A model generated the notes under the pieces. It worked only from the letters and a program-made list of their open reading frames with translations. It made no database searches and had not been told where the DNA came from. 5,468 nt of DNA from Gammaproteobacteria bacterium. Lineage in GTDB: Bacteria; Pseudomonadota; Gammaproteobacteria; HK1. Position numbers and translations under genes: made by a program. Below are positions 1 through 5,262 of the stretch, one piece after another; within the stretch, counting starts at the first letter, position 1; every line of letters starts with the position of its first letter. The stretch spans positions 1 through 5,468 of the forward strand of contig JABDQX010000179.1 in NCBI GenBank assembly GCA_013042035.1, read 5' to 3'.

Positions 1-646
1 GTAACGGGTCGTTTTCTTGTGGGTTGTCTTCCTCAGCATCGTTTTCACCGGAGAGATACTCCATAAGATAATTCGCGATCGCGGCATCGTAGGTCGCCGT
101 GTGGGCAAAGGCCTTGGTGGCCAGATAGCGGCGGGTTGTTTCTGTGATGGTGCAGGCATCGGTTCGTAGCTCCGCTAACACCTTTTCATAATCGTCCGCG
201 TCACACAGGACGGCTACCGAGGCGTGATTTTTGGCGGCGGAGCGCAGCATGGCCGGGCCACCGATGTCGATATTTTCGATGGCGTCACGAAACTGGCAAG
301 CTGGGGCCGCGATGGTTTGCACAAAGGGGTATAGGTTTACCACAATCAGATCAATGGGTTGGATATTCTGTTCGGCCATTACCCCGTCATCGATACCCCG
401 GCGGCCCAGAAGACCACCGTGGATCCGGGGGTGCAGGGTCTTTACGCGCCCGGCCATGATTTCCGGAAACCCCGTGTAACTGGAGACCTCGGTTACCGGA
501 ATGCCGTGTTCGGCAAGCAGTTTCGCGGTGCCGCCGGTGGAAAGGATCTGAATAGGCGGCTGCTGGGGTAGGTCGCAAAGGGCTTGGGCGAACGCCACAA
601 TCCCGGTTTTGTCGGAAACGCTGATAAGTGCGCGTTGTATAGGCAT
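1..646 (-). CDS. purH: Bifunctional AICAR formyltransferase / IMP cyclohydrolase PurH, N-terminal part (cut by window edge)
   Basis: PurH catalyses the last two steps of de novo IMP synthesis in the cytoplasm. Only the first 215 residues are present, covering the IMP cyclohydrolase (MGS-like) domain and its linker; the AICAR formyltransferase domain lies beyond the left edge. Signature stretches are RALISVSDKTGI (residues 5-16), STGGT (36-40), YTGFPEIMAGRVKTLHPRIHGG (split over 57-78), VVNLYPF (102-108) and ENIDIGGPAMLRSAAKNH (124-141), all close to E. coli PurH as I remember it. The linker near residues 200-213 is strikingly acidic. Two ATG codons are adjacent (649 and 646). I chose 646 because the GGAG at 654-657 is then 7 bases away rather than 4, and because homologues commonly begin close to this point. 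Identity is secure; only the exact start is uncertain. Confidence 0.96.
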   Translation of the reverse strand, partial: MPIQRALISVSDKTGIVAFAQALCDLPQQPPIQILSTGGTAKLLAEHGIPVTEVSSYTGFPEIMAGRVKTLHPRIHGGLLGRRGIDDGVMAEQNIQPIDLIVVNLYPFVQTIAAPACQFRDAIENIDIGGPAMLRSAAKNHASVAVLCDADDYEKVLAELRTDACTITETTRRYLATKAFAHTATYDAAIANYLMEYLSGENDAEEDNPQENDPL

Positions 647-701
647 CATTTTGCTCCGCCGGTCATTTCGCTTCGCACAATGGCAGGCGGAGCAAAATGA
701 T
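645..701. repeat. Perfect 16-bp inverted repeat over the purH start site
   Basis: Bases 645-660 (ATCATTTTGCTCCGCC on the plus strand) are the exact reverse complement of 686-701, with a 25-base loop. The proximal arm contains the purH Shine-Dalgarno and the start codons. In a transcript that includes both arms, it would be a 16-bp stem burying the start site. At the DNA level it could instead be an operator or the remains of a small palindromic element. Confidence 0.8.
654..657 (-). promoter_or_regulatory. purH ribosome binding site (GGAG)
   Basis: The minus strand reads GGCGGAGCAAAATGATG. GGAG stands 4 bases before the first ATG (649) and 7 before the second (646), which favours the second. 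The site lies wholly inside one arm of a perfect inverted repeat (645-660 / 686-701), so it could be occluded if the full leader is transcribed. Confidence 0.6.
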
Positions 702-723
702 ATGGCCCCGCTGGGCGGGAAAA
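697..723 (-). promoter_or_regulatory. Candidate proximal purH promoter (TTTTCC-15-TATCAT)
   Basis: The minus strand has TATCAT at 697-702 and TTTTCC at 718-723, separated by 15 bases. The -35 is poor, but the arrangement matches the CoA-transferase promoter at 3710-3736 (TTTACC-15-TATAAT) in sequence and spacing. Both sit inside a shared 18-base motif at a similar distance from the start codon. Transcription would begin near 690, inside the distal arm of the inverted repeat. Confidence 0.4.
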
Positions 724-735
724 AGGTTTATAAAG

Positions 736-764
736 ATTATTGGCGTTCGGTAGTGGGGTGGCAA
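736..764 (-). promoter_or_regulatory. Candidate distal purH promoter (TTGCCA-17-AATAAT)
   Basis: The minus strand carries TTGCCA at 759-764 and AATAAT at 736-741 with the ideal 17-base spacer. Each hexamer is one base from the sigma-70 consensus. Predicted transcription starts near 729, giving a leader of about 80 bases that would contain both arms of the inverted repeat at 645-701. This is the better consensus match of the two purH promoter candidates. Confidence 0.5.
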
Positions 765-830
765 CAATTGGTTCGGAAAGTCGACCAATATGTTTTTGCC
801 TGAGTTGTTGCTTGCATGGGGTGGTGATTG

Positions 831-859
831 GAAATGACGAATTCATAATTTGTCATTTC
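831..859. repeat. 13-bp stem-loop, AT-rich palindrome
   Basis: Bases 831-843 pair with 847-859 around a 3-base loop (CAT). Twelve pairs are Watson-Crick and one is G/T (839/851), which is a wobble only in plus-strand RNA. No T-run follows on either strand, so it is not a typical terminator. Confidence 0.65.
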
Positions 860-870
860 AAAGAGGTACA

Positions 871-891
871 TTCCCACGCGGAGCGTGGGAA
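871..891. repeat. REP-like palindrome TTCCCACGC-GGA-GCGTGGGAA
   Basis: This is a perfect 9-bp stem with a 3-base loop. It is a recurrent type of REP-like extragenic palindrome in proteobacterial genomes, as I recall the motif. A smaller hairpin, TTCGC-TCC-GCGAA at 908-920, follows directly and may be the second half of the same unit. No transposase (RAYT/TnpA-REP) gene is in the window. Confidence 0.65.
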
Positions 892-930
892 CGGGTTGGA
901 AGAACATTTCGCTCCGCGAAGCGGGGCTAT

Positions 931-983
931 ATGATTTTGCGCGGCATGGTTTCGTTCTGAGAAACCATGCCGTGCGAGATCAT
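931..983. repeat. Long hairpin abutting the stop codon of the second CoA-transferase
   Basis: Bases 931-953 pair with 961-983 around a 7-base loop: 12 perfect inner pairs (942-953 / 961-972), then an outer helix in which every exception is a G/T pair (936/978, 938/976, 941/973). It begins in the last base of the upstream gene's stop codon. No U-run follows on either strand, so it may be a 3'-end stabiliser or a rho-assisted terminator rather than a classic intrinsic terminator. Confidence 0.6.
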
Positions 984-2215
984 CAAATCACCCGGCGTGT
1001 TCGAAGTCCCTCGATATCCTTTGCCGACATCCCAAGCAGATCACGAAGCACCTCGTCGGTGTGTTTACCCAGAGCAGGCCCAAGCCACTTGGTCTGGCCC
1101 GGCGTTTTGGACAGGCGGGGAACCGTGTTCGGCACCACCACGGTGTCGCCAATTTCCGGGTCATCGACGGATATCAGGTTGCGGCGCGCCACGAATTGGC
1201 GATTGCCGTAGATATCCCGCACGTTGTTGAGGGGCGCGTAAGGTGCGCCGGTGGCATAACATTTATCGGAGACTTCCCTGCGCGTCAGGGCGCCGCACCA
1301 CTGGGAGACGATCTCATTGACTTCGTGGCGCGCCGCGATGCGTTTGTCGTGTTCGCCATACAGCCCGTGAGATGCCAGTTCCGGACGCCCCATGGCCTCG
1401 GCAAGCGCGGCAAACAATTTGTCGGTCGTGCAGGCAAAGGCCACCCATTTGTCGTCCTTGGTGCGGAAATGGCCCATGGGACAGGCGATCTTGTTGTGCG
1501 CGCCGGTGCGTTCCCGGACGGTGCCGAACTTGGCGTAGGCCGGAGCCATTTCGTCGGTTACCCGGAATACCGACTCGAAAAGGGCCGCGTCGATATACTG
1601 TCCCTTGCCGGTTTTCTCTTTGTAACGTAGGGCATTGAGAACACCAATAACGCCGTACATACCCGTCAGATAATCGCCCAGAGTGGTAGACCCTGGCGTG
1701 ACCGGCGTCTCCCTTGGCATTCCGGCAAGATAGGCAAGCCCCCCCACGGCATGGGCGATGCGCGCGAATCCCGGACGATCCCGGTAAGGTCCGGTTTGTC
1801 CGTATCCGGAAACCCGCAGCATCACAAGACTCGGGTTTACCTCTTGCAATACCTTCCAGCCAAGCCCCCATTTTTCCAGTGTGCCGGGCCGAAAGTTTTC
1901 GCACACGATATCGGCCTTCGCCACCAGTTTCTTGAAGATTTCCGCACCCTCGGGATTGCGGAGATCCACGGTAACGGACTTTTTGTTTCTGGCCTCGCTA
2001 AGCCAGGCAAGCGTGTCCCCACTCTTGGTTGCCGAACCGAAATTCCGGCAGGGATCGCCGCCAAGCGGATGCTCGACCTTCAATACTTCGGCCCCGAACT
2101 CGCCCATCATGCCTGCGGCATACGGTGCGGCGATGAACGTGGCAACATCGATAACTCGTATGCCCTCTAACGGCATTTTCGGTTTCGATTGCGGTTTTTT
2201 TTCTTCGACCATCAT
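983..2215 (-). CDS. Class III (CaiB/BaiF family) CoA-transferase, second of a tandem pair
   Basis: This 410-residue protein has the usual length for the family, which moves CoA between carboxylic acids through an aspartyl-CoA anhydride. Family landmarks are PLEGIRVIDVATFIAAPYA (residues 15-33), GAEVLKVEHPLGGDP (41-55), ENFRPGTLEKWGLG (106-119) and GYGQTGPY (137-144). LGDYLTGMYG (179-188) contains the probable catalytic Asp181, matching Asp169 of formyl-CoA transferase, and KTGKGQYIDAALFES (201-215) follows. It resembles its upstream neighbour over nearly the whole length, with clearly more than half of residues identical by eye. It lies 134 bases downstream on the same strand, which suggests an operon and perhaps a heteromer, as in succinyl-CoA:malate (SmtAB) or benzylsuccinate (BbsEF) CoA-transferases. 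The start is the first ATG of an ATGATG pair, with GAGG at 2224-2227 eight bases upstream. The substrate is unknown. Confidence 0.93.
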   Translation of the reverse strand: MMVEEKKPQSKPKMPLEGIRVIDVATFIAAPYAAGMMGEFGAEVLKVEHPLGGDPCRNFGSATKSGDTLAWLSEARNKKSVTVDLRNPEGAEIFKKLVAKADIVCENFRPGTLEKWGLGWKVLQEVNPSLVMLRVSGYGQTGPYRDRPGFARIAHAVGGLAYLAGMPRETPVTPGSTTLGDYLTGMYGVIGVLNALRYKEKTGKGQYIDAALFESVFRVTDEMAPAYAKFGTVRERTGAHNKIACPMGHFRTKDDKWVAFACTTDKLFAALAEAMGRPELASHGLYGEHDKRIAARHEVNEIVSQWCGALTRREVSDKCYATGAPYAPLNNVRDIYGNRQFVARRNLISVDDPEIGDTVVVPNTVPRLSKTPGQTKWLGPALGKHTDEVLRDLLGMSAKDIEGLRTRRVI

Positions 2216-2289
2216 TCTTTAAGCCTCGTAATAGCGTGTTTGCACACAGCTCCTCGGAGTTTATCGGCGCTGCGTGGAATTGACCGGTT

Positions 2290-2327
2290 GGAAGTCCATC
2301 CCATCGGATTCCCGATAATGGATTTCC
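2290..2327. repeat. Compound hairpin between the two CoA-transferase genes
   Basis: The outer arms 2290-2299 (GGAAGTCCAT) and 2318-2327 (ATGGATTTCC) pair at 9 of 10 positions, with one G/T pair at 2294/2323. Nested inside is ATCGG-ATTC-CCGAT (2303-2316). It lies midway between the two genes and lacks a following T-run. A role in mRNA stability or in setting the expression ratio of the pair is possible. Confidence 0.5.
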
Positions 2328-2335
2328 GACAATAG

Positions 2336-2361
2336 CTATATGACCTTAACTATATGACCTT
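2336..2361. repeat. 12-base direct repeat at the stop codon of the first CoA-transferase
   Basis: CTATATGACCTT occurs at 2336-2347 and 2350-2361, with a period of 14. Read on the minus strand, each copy is AAGGTCATATAG, the codons for Lys-Val-Ile-stop. The first copy met by the ribosome (2350-2361) is the real gene end. The second lies just downstream and out of frame, so it looks like a short tandem duplication. Confidence 0.7.
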
Positions 2362-3657
2362 GTTCTGGTGGAGTTGCGAGAGTTCACTGGCGGAAAGCCC
2401 CAGCAGGTCACTTAGCACCTCGTTGGTGTGTTGACCCAGCTTGGGTCCCAGGCTCGTCACCCGTCCCGGTGTTTCGGAGAGTTTGGGAAATACGCCGGGT
2501 ATCACGACCTCGCCTACGCCATCTTCTTCCAGATGAATCAGATCGTCACGGGCCTGGAAGTGGGGGTCGGCAAAGATATCGGCAATGCTGTTGAGCGATC
2601 CGATGGGTACCTGGGCGGCAAGGCACTTTTCCATCAGTGCATCACGGGTCAGTGAACCGGTCCACTCGCTCACCAGGGCATTGACTTCGTCACGACGCGC
2701 CAGACGGTTGGTTTTGAGTCCGTACAGATTCTCGGCCGCCAGTTCCGGGCGACCCATGGCGTCTTCGGCCAGCCGCGCGAACATCTTGTTGTTGGTGCAG
2801 GCGATGGCGACCCATTTGCCGTCTTTTGTCTGGAAGTGGCCGTGTGGCACCGCAATCACGGTGCCGGAACCTTCGCGCTCCCTGATCTTGCCGAACATGC
2901 CGTAAGCGGATGCCATCTCGTCCAATTGCCGGAATACCGCTTCATAACTCGCCAGATCGATGTACTGACCTTCTCCGGTGAGATCTTTGTAACGTAGCGC
3001 CATCAAGACGCCGATGGCGCCATACAGGCCCGACATATAATCCCCGAGCGGAGATGAGCTTGGGATAACGGGCGTTTGCCCCGGGAAACCGGAAAGATAC
3101 GACAGCCCGCCAAAGGCGTGGGCGAGATGCGAAAAGCCCGCATGATTCCGATGAGGTCCGGTTTGTCCATACCCGGTAACGCGGAGCATCACAAGCCCCG
3201 GATTGGCTTTGGATAATTCATCCCAGCCAAGTCCCCAGCTTTCCAACATCCCGGGTCGAAAACTTTCCACACACACATCCGCCTTGGCAACCAACCGTTT
3301 GAATAATTCCGCGCCTTTGGGTACGCGCAGATCGATGGTAACGGATTTTTTATTGCGTGCTTCACTCAGCCAAACCAGGGTATCACCGTCCCGATCAGTC
3401 GGTGTGCCCAAACGGCGGAACGGGTCACCGGACAGTGGGTGCTCCACGTGGTATACCTCGGCCCCGAATTCGCCCATGATGGTCGATGCGTAGGGACCCG
3501 CGATGAAGGTACCAACATCGACGACACGAATACCATCGAGTGGTAAATCTCCTTGCTGATCCGTTGCGGATTTGTTTTCTTCTTTGGCCTCTTTGGCCTT
3601 ACTGTCCGCACCTGTTGCTTGTGCTTGTGTTTTTGCCTGATCTTTTTCTTGCGCCAT
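2350..3657 (-). CDS. Class III (CaiB/BaiF family) CoA-transferase, first of a tandem pair
   Basis: From ATG 3657 this is 435 residues, slightly long for the family because of a 37-residue hydrophilic N-terminal tail rich in Lys, Glu, Gln and Ala. The conserved fold starts at LPLDGIRVVDVGTFIAGPYA. Landmarks are EFGAEVYHVEHPLSGDPFRR, ESFRPGMLESWGLGWDEL, GYGQTGPH, LGDYMSGLYG with probable catalytic Asp206, LTGEGQYIDLASYEAVFRQ and HFQTKDGKWVAIAC. An in-frame TTG at 3708 would add 17 residues, but it lies two bases past a perfect TATAAT and would be at or before the transcription start. ATG 3657 has AGGGGA (3664-3669) six bases upstream, so it is preferred. The gene leads an apparent two-gene operon with the paralogue at 983-2215. 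Both paralogues keep the active-site aspartate. Candidate activities include transfer from succinyl-CoA to a dicarboxylic acid, but the sequence does not settle the substrate. Confidence 0.93.
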   Translation of the reverse strand: MAQEKDQAKTQAQATGADSKAKEAKEENKSATDQQGDLPLDGIRVVDVGTFIAGPYASTIMGEFGAEVYHVEHPLSGDPFRRLGTPTDRDGDTLVWLSEARNKKSVTIDLRVPKGAELFKRLVAKADVCVESFRPGMLESWGLGWDELSKANPGLVMLRVTGYGQTGPHRNHAGFSHLAHAFGGLSYLSGFPGQTPVIPSSSPLGDYMSGLYGAIGVLMALRYKDLTGEGQYIDLASYEAVFRQLDEMASAYGMFGKIREREGSGTVIAVPHGHFQTKDGKWVAIACTNNKMFARLAEDAMGRPELAAENLYGLKTNRLARRDEVNALVSEWTGSLTRDALMEKCLAAQVPIGSLNSIADIFADPHFQARDDLIHLEEDGVGEVVIPGVFPKLSETPGRVTSLGPKLGQHTNEVLSDLLGLSASELSQLHQNKVI

Positions 3658-3663
3658 AACCTG

Positions 3664-3669
3664 TCCCCT
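3664..3669 (-). promoter_or_regulatory. Ribosome binding site AGGGGA deciding the ATG 3657 start
   Basis: AGGGGA on the minus strand ends six bases before ATG 3657. The competing upstream TTG at 3708 has no comparable site and overlaps the promoter region. Confidence 0.65.
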
Positions 3670-3709
3670 AGTAAATTTCGGCGTGGCTGGAATAATTCTG
3701 CCTGGCAAA

Positions 3710-3736
3710 ATTATATGGCCTCACTCCGTGGGTAAA
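3710..3736 (-). promoter_or_regulatory. Promoter of the CoA-transferase operon (TTTACC-15-TATAAT)
   Basis: A perfect -10 TATAAT lies at 3710-3715 on the minus strand, with TTTACC (four of six consensus bases) at 3731-3736 after a short 15-base spacer. Transcription would start near 3703, leaving a leader of about 45 bases before ATG 3657. A weak -35 with a short spacer suggests either an activator or a low-activity promoter. Confidence 0.55.
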
Positions 3737-3803
3737 GAGCCAAAAATAACGCGACACCCTTTCGAAGCAAAATCCGGAAACGCTATTTTTCCGATAGATT
3801 AAA

Positions 3804-3835
3804 TCATATCCGCAAGACTACCTTGCGGCGTATGA
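3804..3835. repeat. Hairpin upstream of the CoA-transferase promoter
   Basis: CCGCAAG (3810-3816) pairs with CTTGCGG (3822-3828) around ACTAC. After a small internal loop, TCATA (3804-3808) pairs with TATGA (3831-3835). On the minus strand it is followed by TTTAATC, so it could be a weak terminator for the flavoprotein gene about 200 bases upstream. Confidence 0.45.
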
Positions 3836-3858
3836 CACCGTCAACGCTCCCAAGCTAT

Positions 3859-3960
3859 ATGCAAAACGCATCTTGCATTTCCTGGCTACGTTAAAAATGC
3901 GCTTAAAATGCTCATTTATTCCATATGAGCTTTGCTTTCTCGCCCATTCTTGCCTTGCCA
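3859..3960. repeat. Large imperfect palindrome downstream of the flavoprotein gene
   Basis: A core GCTCAT (3910-3915) / ATGAGC (3925-3930) extends outward as an imperfect inverted repeat to TGGC (3883-3886) / GCCA (3957-3960), with interrupted matches such as AATGCGC against GCCCATT. A smaller hairpin ATGCAA / TTGCAT (3859-3878) adjoins it. From memory it resembles a dispersed intergenic palindrome of gammaproteobacteria, which I could not verify. No coding signal is seen. Confidence 0.45.
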
Positions 3961-4027
3961 TGGGGCATAATTCGGGTATTGCATCTGCCCTTCCCGTGCG
4001 AAACTCTTTTGCGTTTGCCTCGGAACA

Positions 4028-5158
4028 TCAACGATATTTTCGCAAATACCATTTTTCAAAAAAGATCTTGGACCAGTGCATGGCCCGCATCGGCGGCAAT
4101 ATAATGTTGTGTTTTGGCGTGCGCGCCACCAGGATGCCGGTTTTCGAATCGTCGATGACACAGAAGAGTTCGGTCCGGAAGGTTGTCGCGGGCTCCTGGC
4201 CGTTCAACTCCGTGATTAGATTTTCCGCCGCGGTAGCTGCCTGCAGATCCGCCATGTGCGCCTGCTTCGGCAACCAATCCGGCGCCGGATAATTGCCTGC
4301 GTCCCCCGCCACGTAGACCCTTTCATGGCCTGCGACCCGGCATTGGGCATCGGCCTTGATAAAACCACCGGGTGAAAGCGGCAGATCGGCATTGGCATAC
4401 CACGCCAATCCGGTCATTCCCGGCAGAAACACAATGAGGTCGGCCTTGATTTCTCCCCCTTCGGTTACCACCTTGCCGGGCTCGAATCCCTTCATTTTAT
4501 GCCCAAGATGCATTTCGATATCGCGTTTTGCCATGGTCGATTTCAGACCGGCGACCGCCTTGGGTCCCAGGCGTTGTCCAGGGTCTTGCATCGGGTTGAA
4601 AAACACCAGATTGAATCGGTCGCGGCGATTTTCACGTTTGAGCTGCTTGTCGATGCCGAACAGAAACTCGAACATCGGTCCACCGCGAACAGCAGCAGGT
4701 TCTTTCGGGTTGCCGGCAAAACCAAAGGCGATAGTGCCTTTTGTCATGCCCGCCAGTCGCGTTTTCAGCGCCTCCGCGGACGAGATGCCCTCGCACGGGA
4801 TGATGGCTTGTTCGACACCCGGGAGTTTTTTCATATAGCGCGCGCCGCATGCGATGATAAGTCCATCGTTTTCGATGACCGCGCCATCGGTGCGCAGCCT
4901 GCGCCCACCGTCCTCGATACCCACTGCCATACCGGCATGGTGGGTAACATCCATGCGGCGTAAAAATCCATCCAGATGCACGAGTACATCGGTACGGGCG
5001 CGCAAACCGGAAGGTATCCATATCAGGCTAGGTAAGAAAGTAAATTCCGGTTTGGGAGAGACAAGGGTAATCTTCAGGTTTTTGTCTCGCGCACGGAGCG
5101 TGCGTATTGCCGTCAGCGCGGCAAAGCCGCTGCCAACAACGGTAACTTTTTTTAGCAA
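4028..5158 (-). CDS. SQR-family FAD-dependent oxidoreductase lacking the central catalytic cysteine
   Basis: This 376-residue protein belongs to the sulfide:quinone oxidoreductase / flavocytochrome c sulfide dehydrogenase group. The FAD-binding Rossmann motif is VTVVGSGFAALTAIRTLR (residues 5-22), and the second flavin motif is RVYVAGDAGNYPAPDWLPKQ (280-299). GPMFEF (160-165) matches the GPAYEF of classical SQRs. Of the three SQR catalytic cysteines, Cys122 (IIPCEGISSAEAL) and Cys333 (LFCVIDDSKTG) align with the first and third, but the middle one is Arg158 by hand alignment. The tail HWSKIFFEKWYLRKYR resembles the membrane-contacting C-terminal region of SQRs, but the chain ends there, shorter than the roughly 430-residue type I enzymes. 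The start is TTG 5158: AAGGAG is eight bases upstream, an in-frame TAA lies 18 bases upstream, and no internal ATG would preserve the Rossmann motif. Family assignment is firm; sulfide oxidation is not. Confidence 0.88.
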   Translation of the reverse strand: MLKKVTVVGSGFAALTAIRTLRARDKNLKITLVSPKPEFTFLPSLIWIPSGLRARTDVLVHLDGFLRRMDVTHHAGMAVGIEDGGRRLRTDGAVIENDGLIIACGARYMKKLPGVEQAIIPCEGISSAEALKTRLAGMTKGTIAFGFAGNPKEPAAVRGGPMFEFLFGIDKQLKRENRRDRFNLVFFNPMQDPGQRLGPKAVAGLKSTMAKRDIEMHLGHKMKGFEPGKVVTEGGEIKADLIVFLPGMTGLAWYANADLPLSPGGFIKADAQCRVAGHERVYVAGDAGNYPAPDWLPKQAHMADLQAATAAENLITELNGQEPATTFRTELFCVIDDSKTGILVARTPKHNIILPPMRAMHWSKIFFEKWYLRKYR

Positions 5159-5166
5159 CGGGAGTT

Positions 5167-5172
5167 CTCCTT
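5167..5172 (-). promoter_or_regulatory. Strong ribosome binding site AAGGAG supporting a TTG start
   Basis: AAGGAG on the minus strand stands 8 bases before TTG 5158. Together with the in-frame stop just upstream, it fixes the start of the flavoprotein at a non-ATG codon. Confidence 0.75.
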
Positions 5173-5230
5173 GTTACATCACCAACCGCAAAAAACGAAA
5201 AAACACGAAAACAGTGAAACCGCCTGGGAA

Positions 5231-5262
5231 AACCGAAGAGAAAACGCTTCGGGTTGTTTTTT
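5231..5262. terminator. Bidirectional terminator-like hairpin
   Basis: CCGAAG (5233-5238) pairs with CTTCGG (5247-5252) around an 8-base loop. On the plus strand it is followed by GTTGTTTTTT; on the minus strand by TTTTCCC. On the minus strand it could end a gene lying beyond the right edge, or attenuate transcription into the flavoprotein gene. The stem is short, so strength is uncertain. Confidence 0.5.

Larger units (their letters stand above)
647..982. other. Gene-free interval rich in palindromes
   Basis: This 336-base interval separates purH from the upstream CoA-transferase. It holds the purH promoter candidates and at least five inverted repeats, listed separately. Short open frames on both strands here have no recognisable protein features and overlap the palindromes, so I call none of them a gene. 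Confidence 0.6.
3658..4027. other. Intergenic interval between flavoprotein and CoA-transferase genes
   Basis: These 370 bases hold the operon promoter near the left end and two palindromic structures, listed separately. I see no credible gene. The open frames on either strand lack family resemblance, and their composition follows the palindromes and the end of the flavoprotein gene. Confidence 0.6.

Noticed and set aside
785..802. Possible PurR operator-like sequence near GGCAAAAACATATTGG upstream of purH
   Set aside because: It matches only a half-site of the remembered PurR consensus and is not palindromic.
645..985. CRISPR array or integron attachment site
   Set aside because: The palindromes differ in sequence and spacing, with no regular direct repeats and no attC-like core sites.
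1061..1630. 189-residue plus-strand open frame inside a CoA-transferase
   Set aside because: It is an antisense shadow of a strongly conserved gene in a moderately GC-rich sequence.
3658..3708. Upstream TTG start extending the first CoA-transferase by 17 residues
   Set aside because: It lies two bases past the TATAAT and lacks a ribosome binding site, while ATG 3657 has a good one.
3873..4292. 139-residue plus-strand open frame overlapping the end of the flavoprotein gene
   Set aside because: Its second half is antisense to conserved flavoprotein codons and its first half is the intergenic palindrome. It has no family resemblance.
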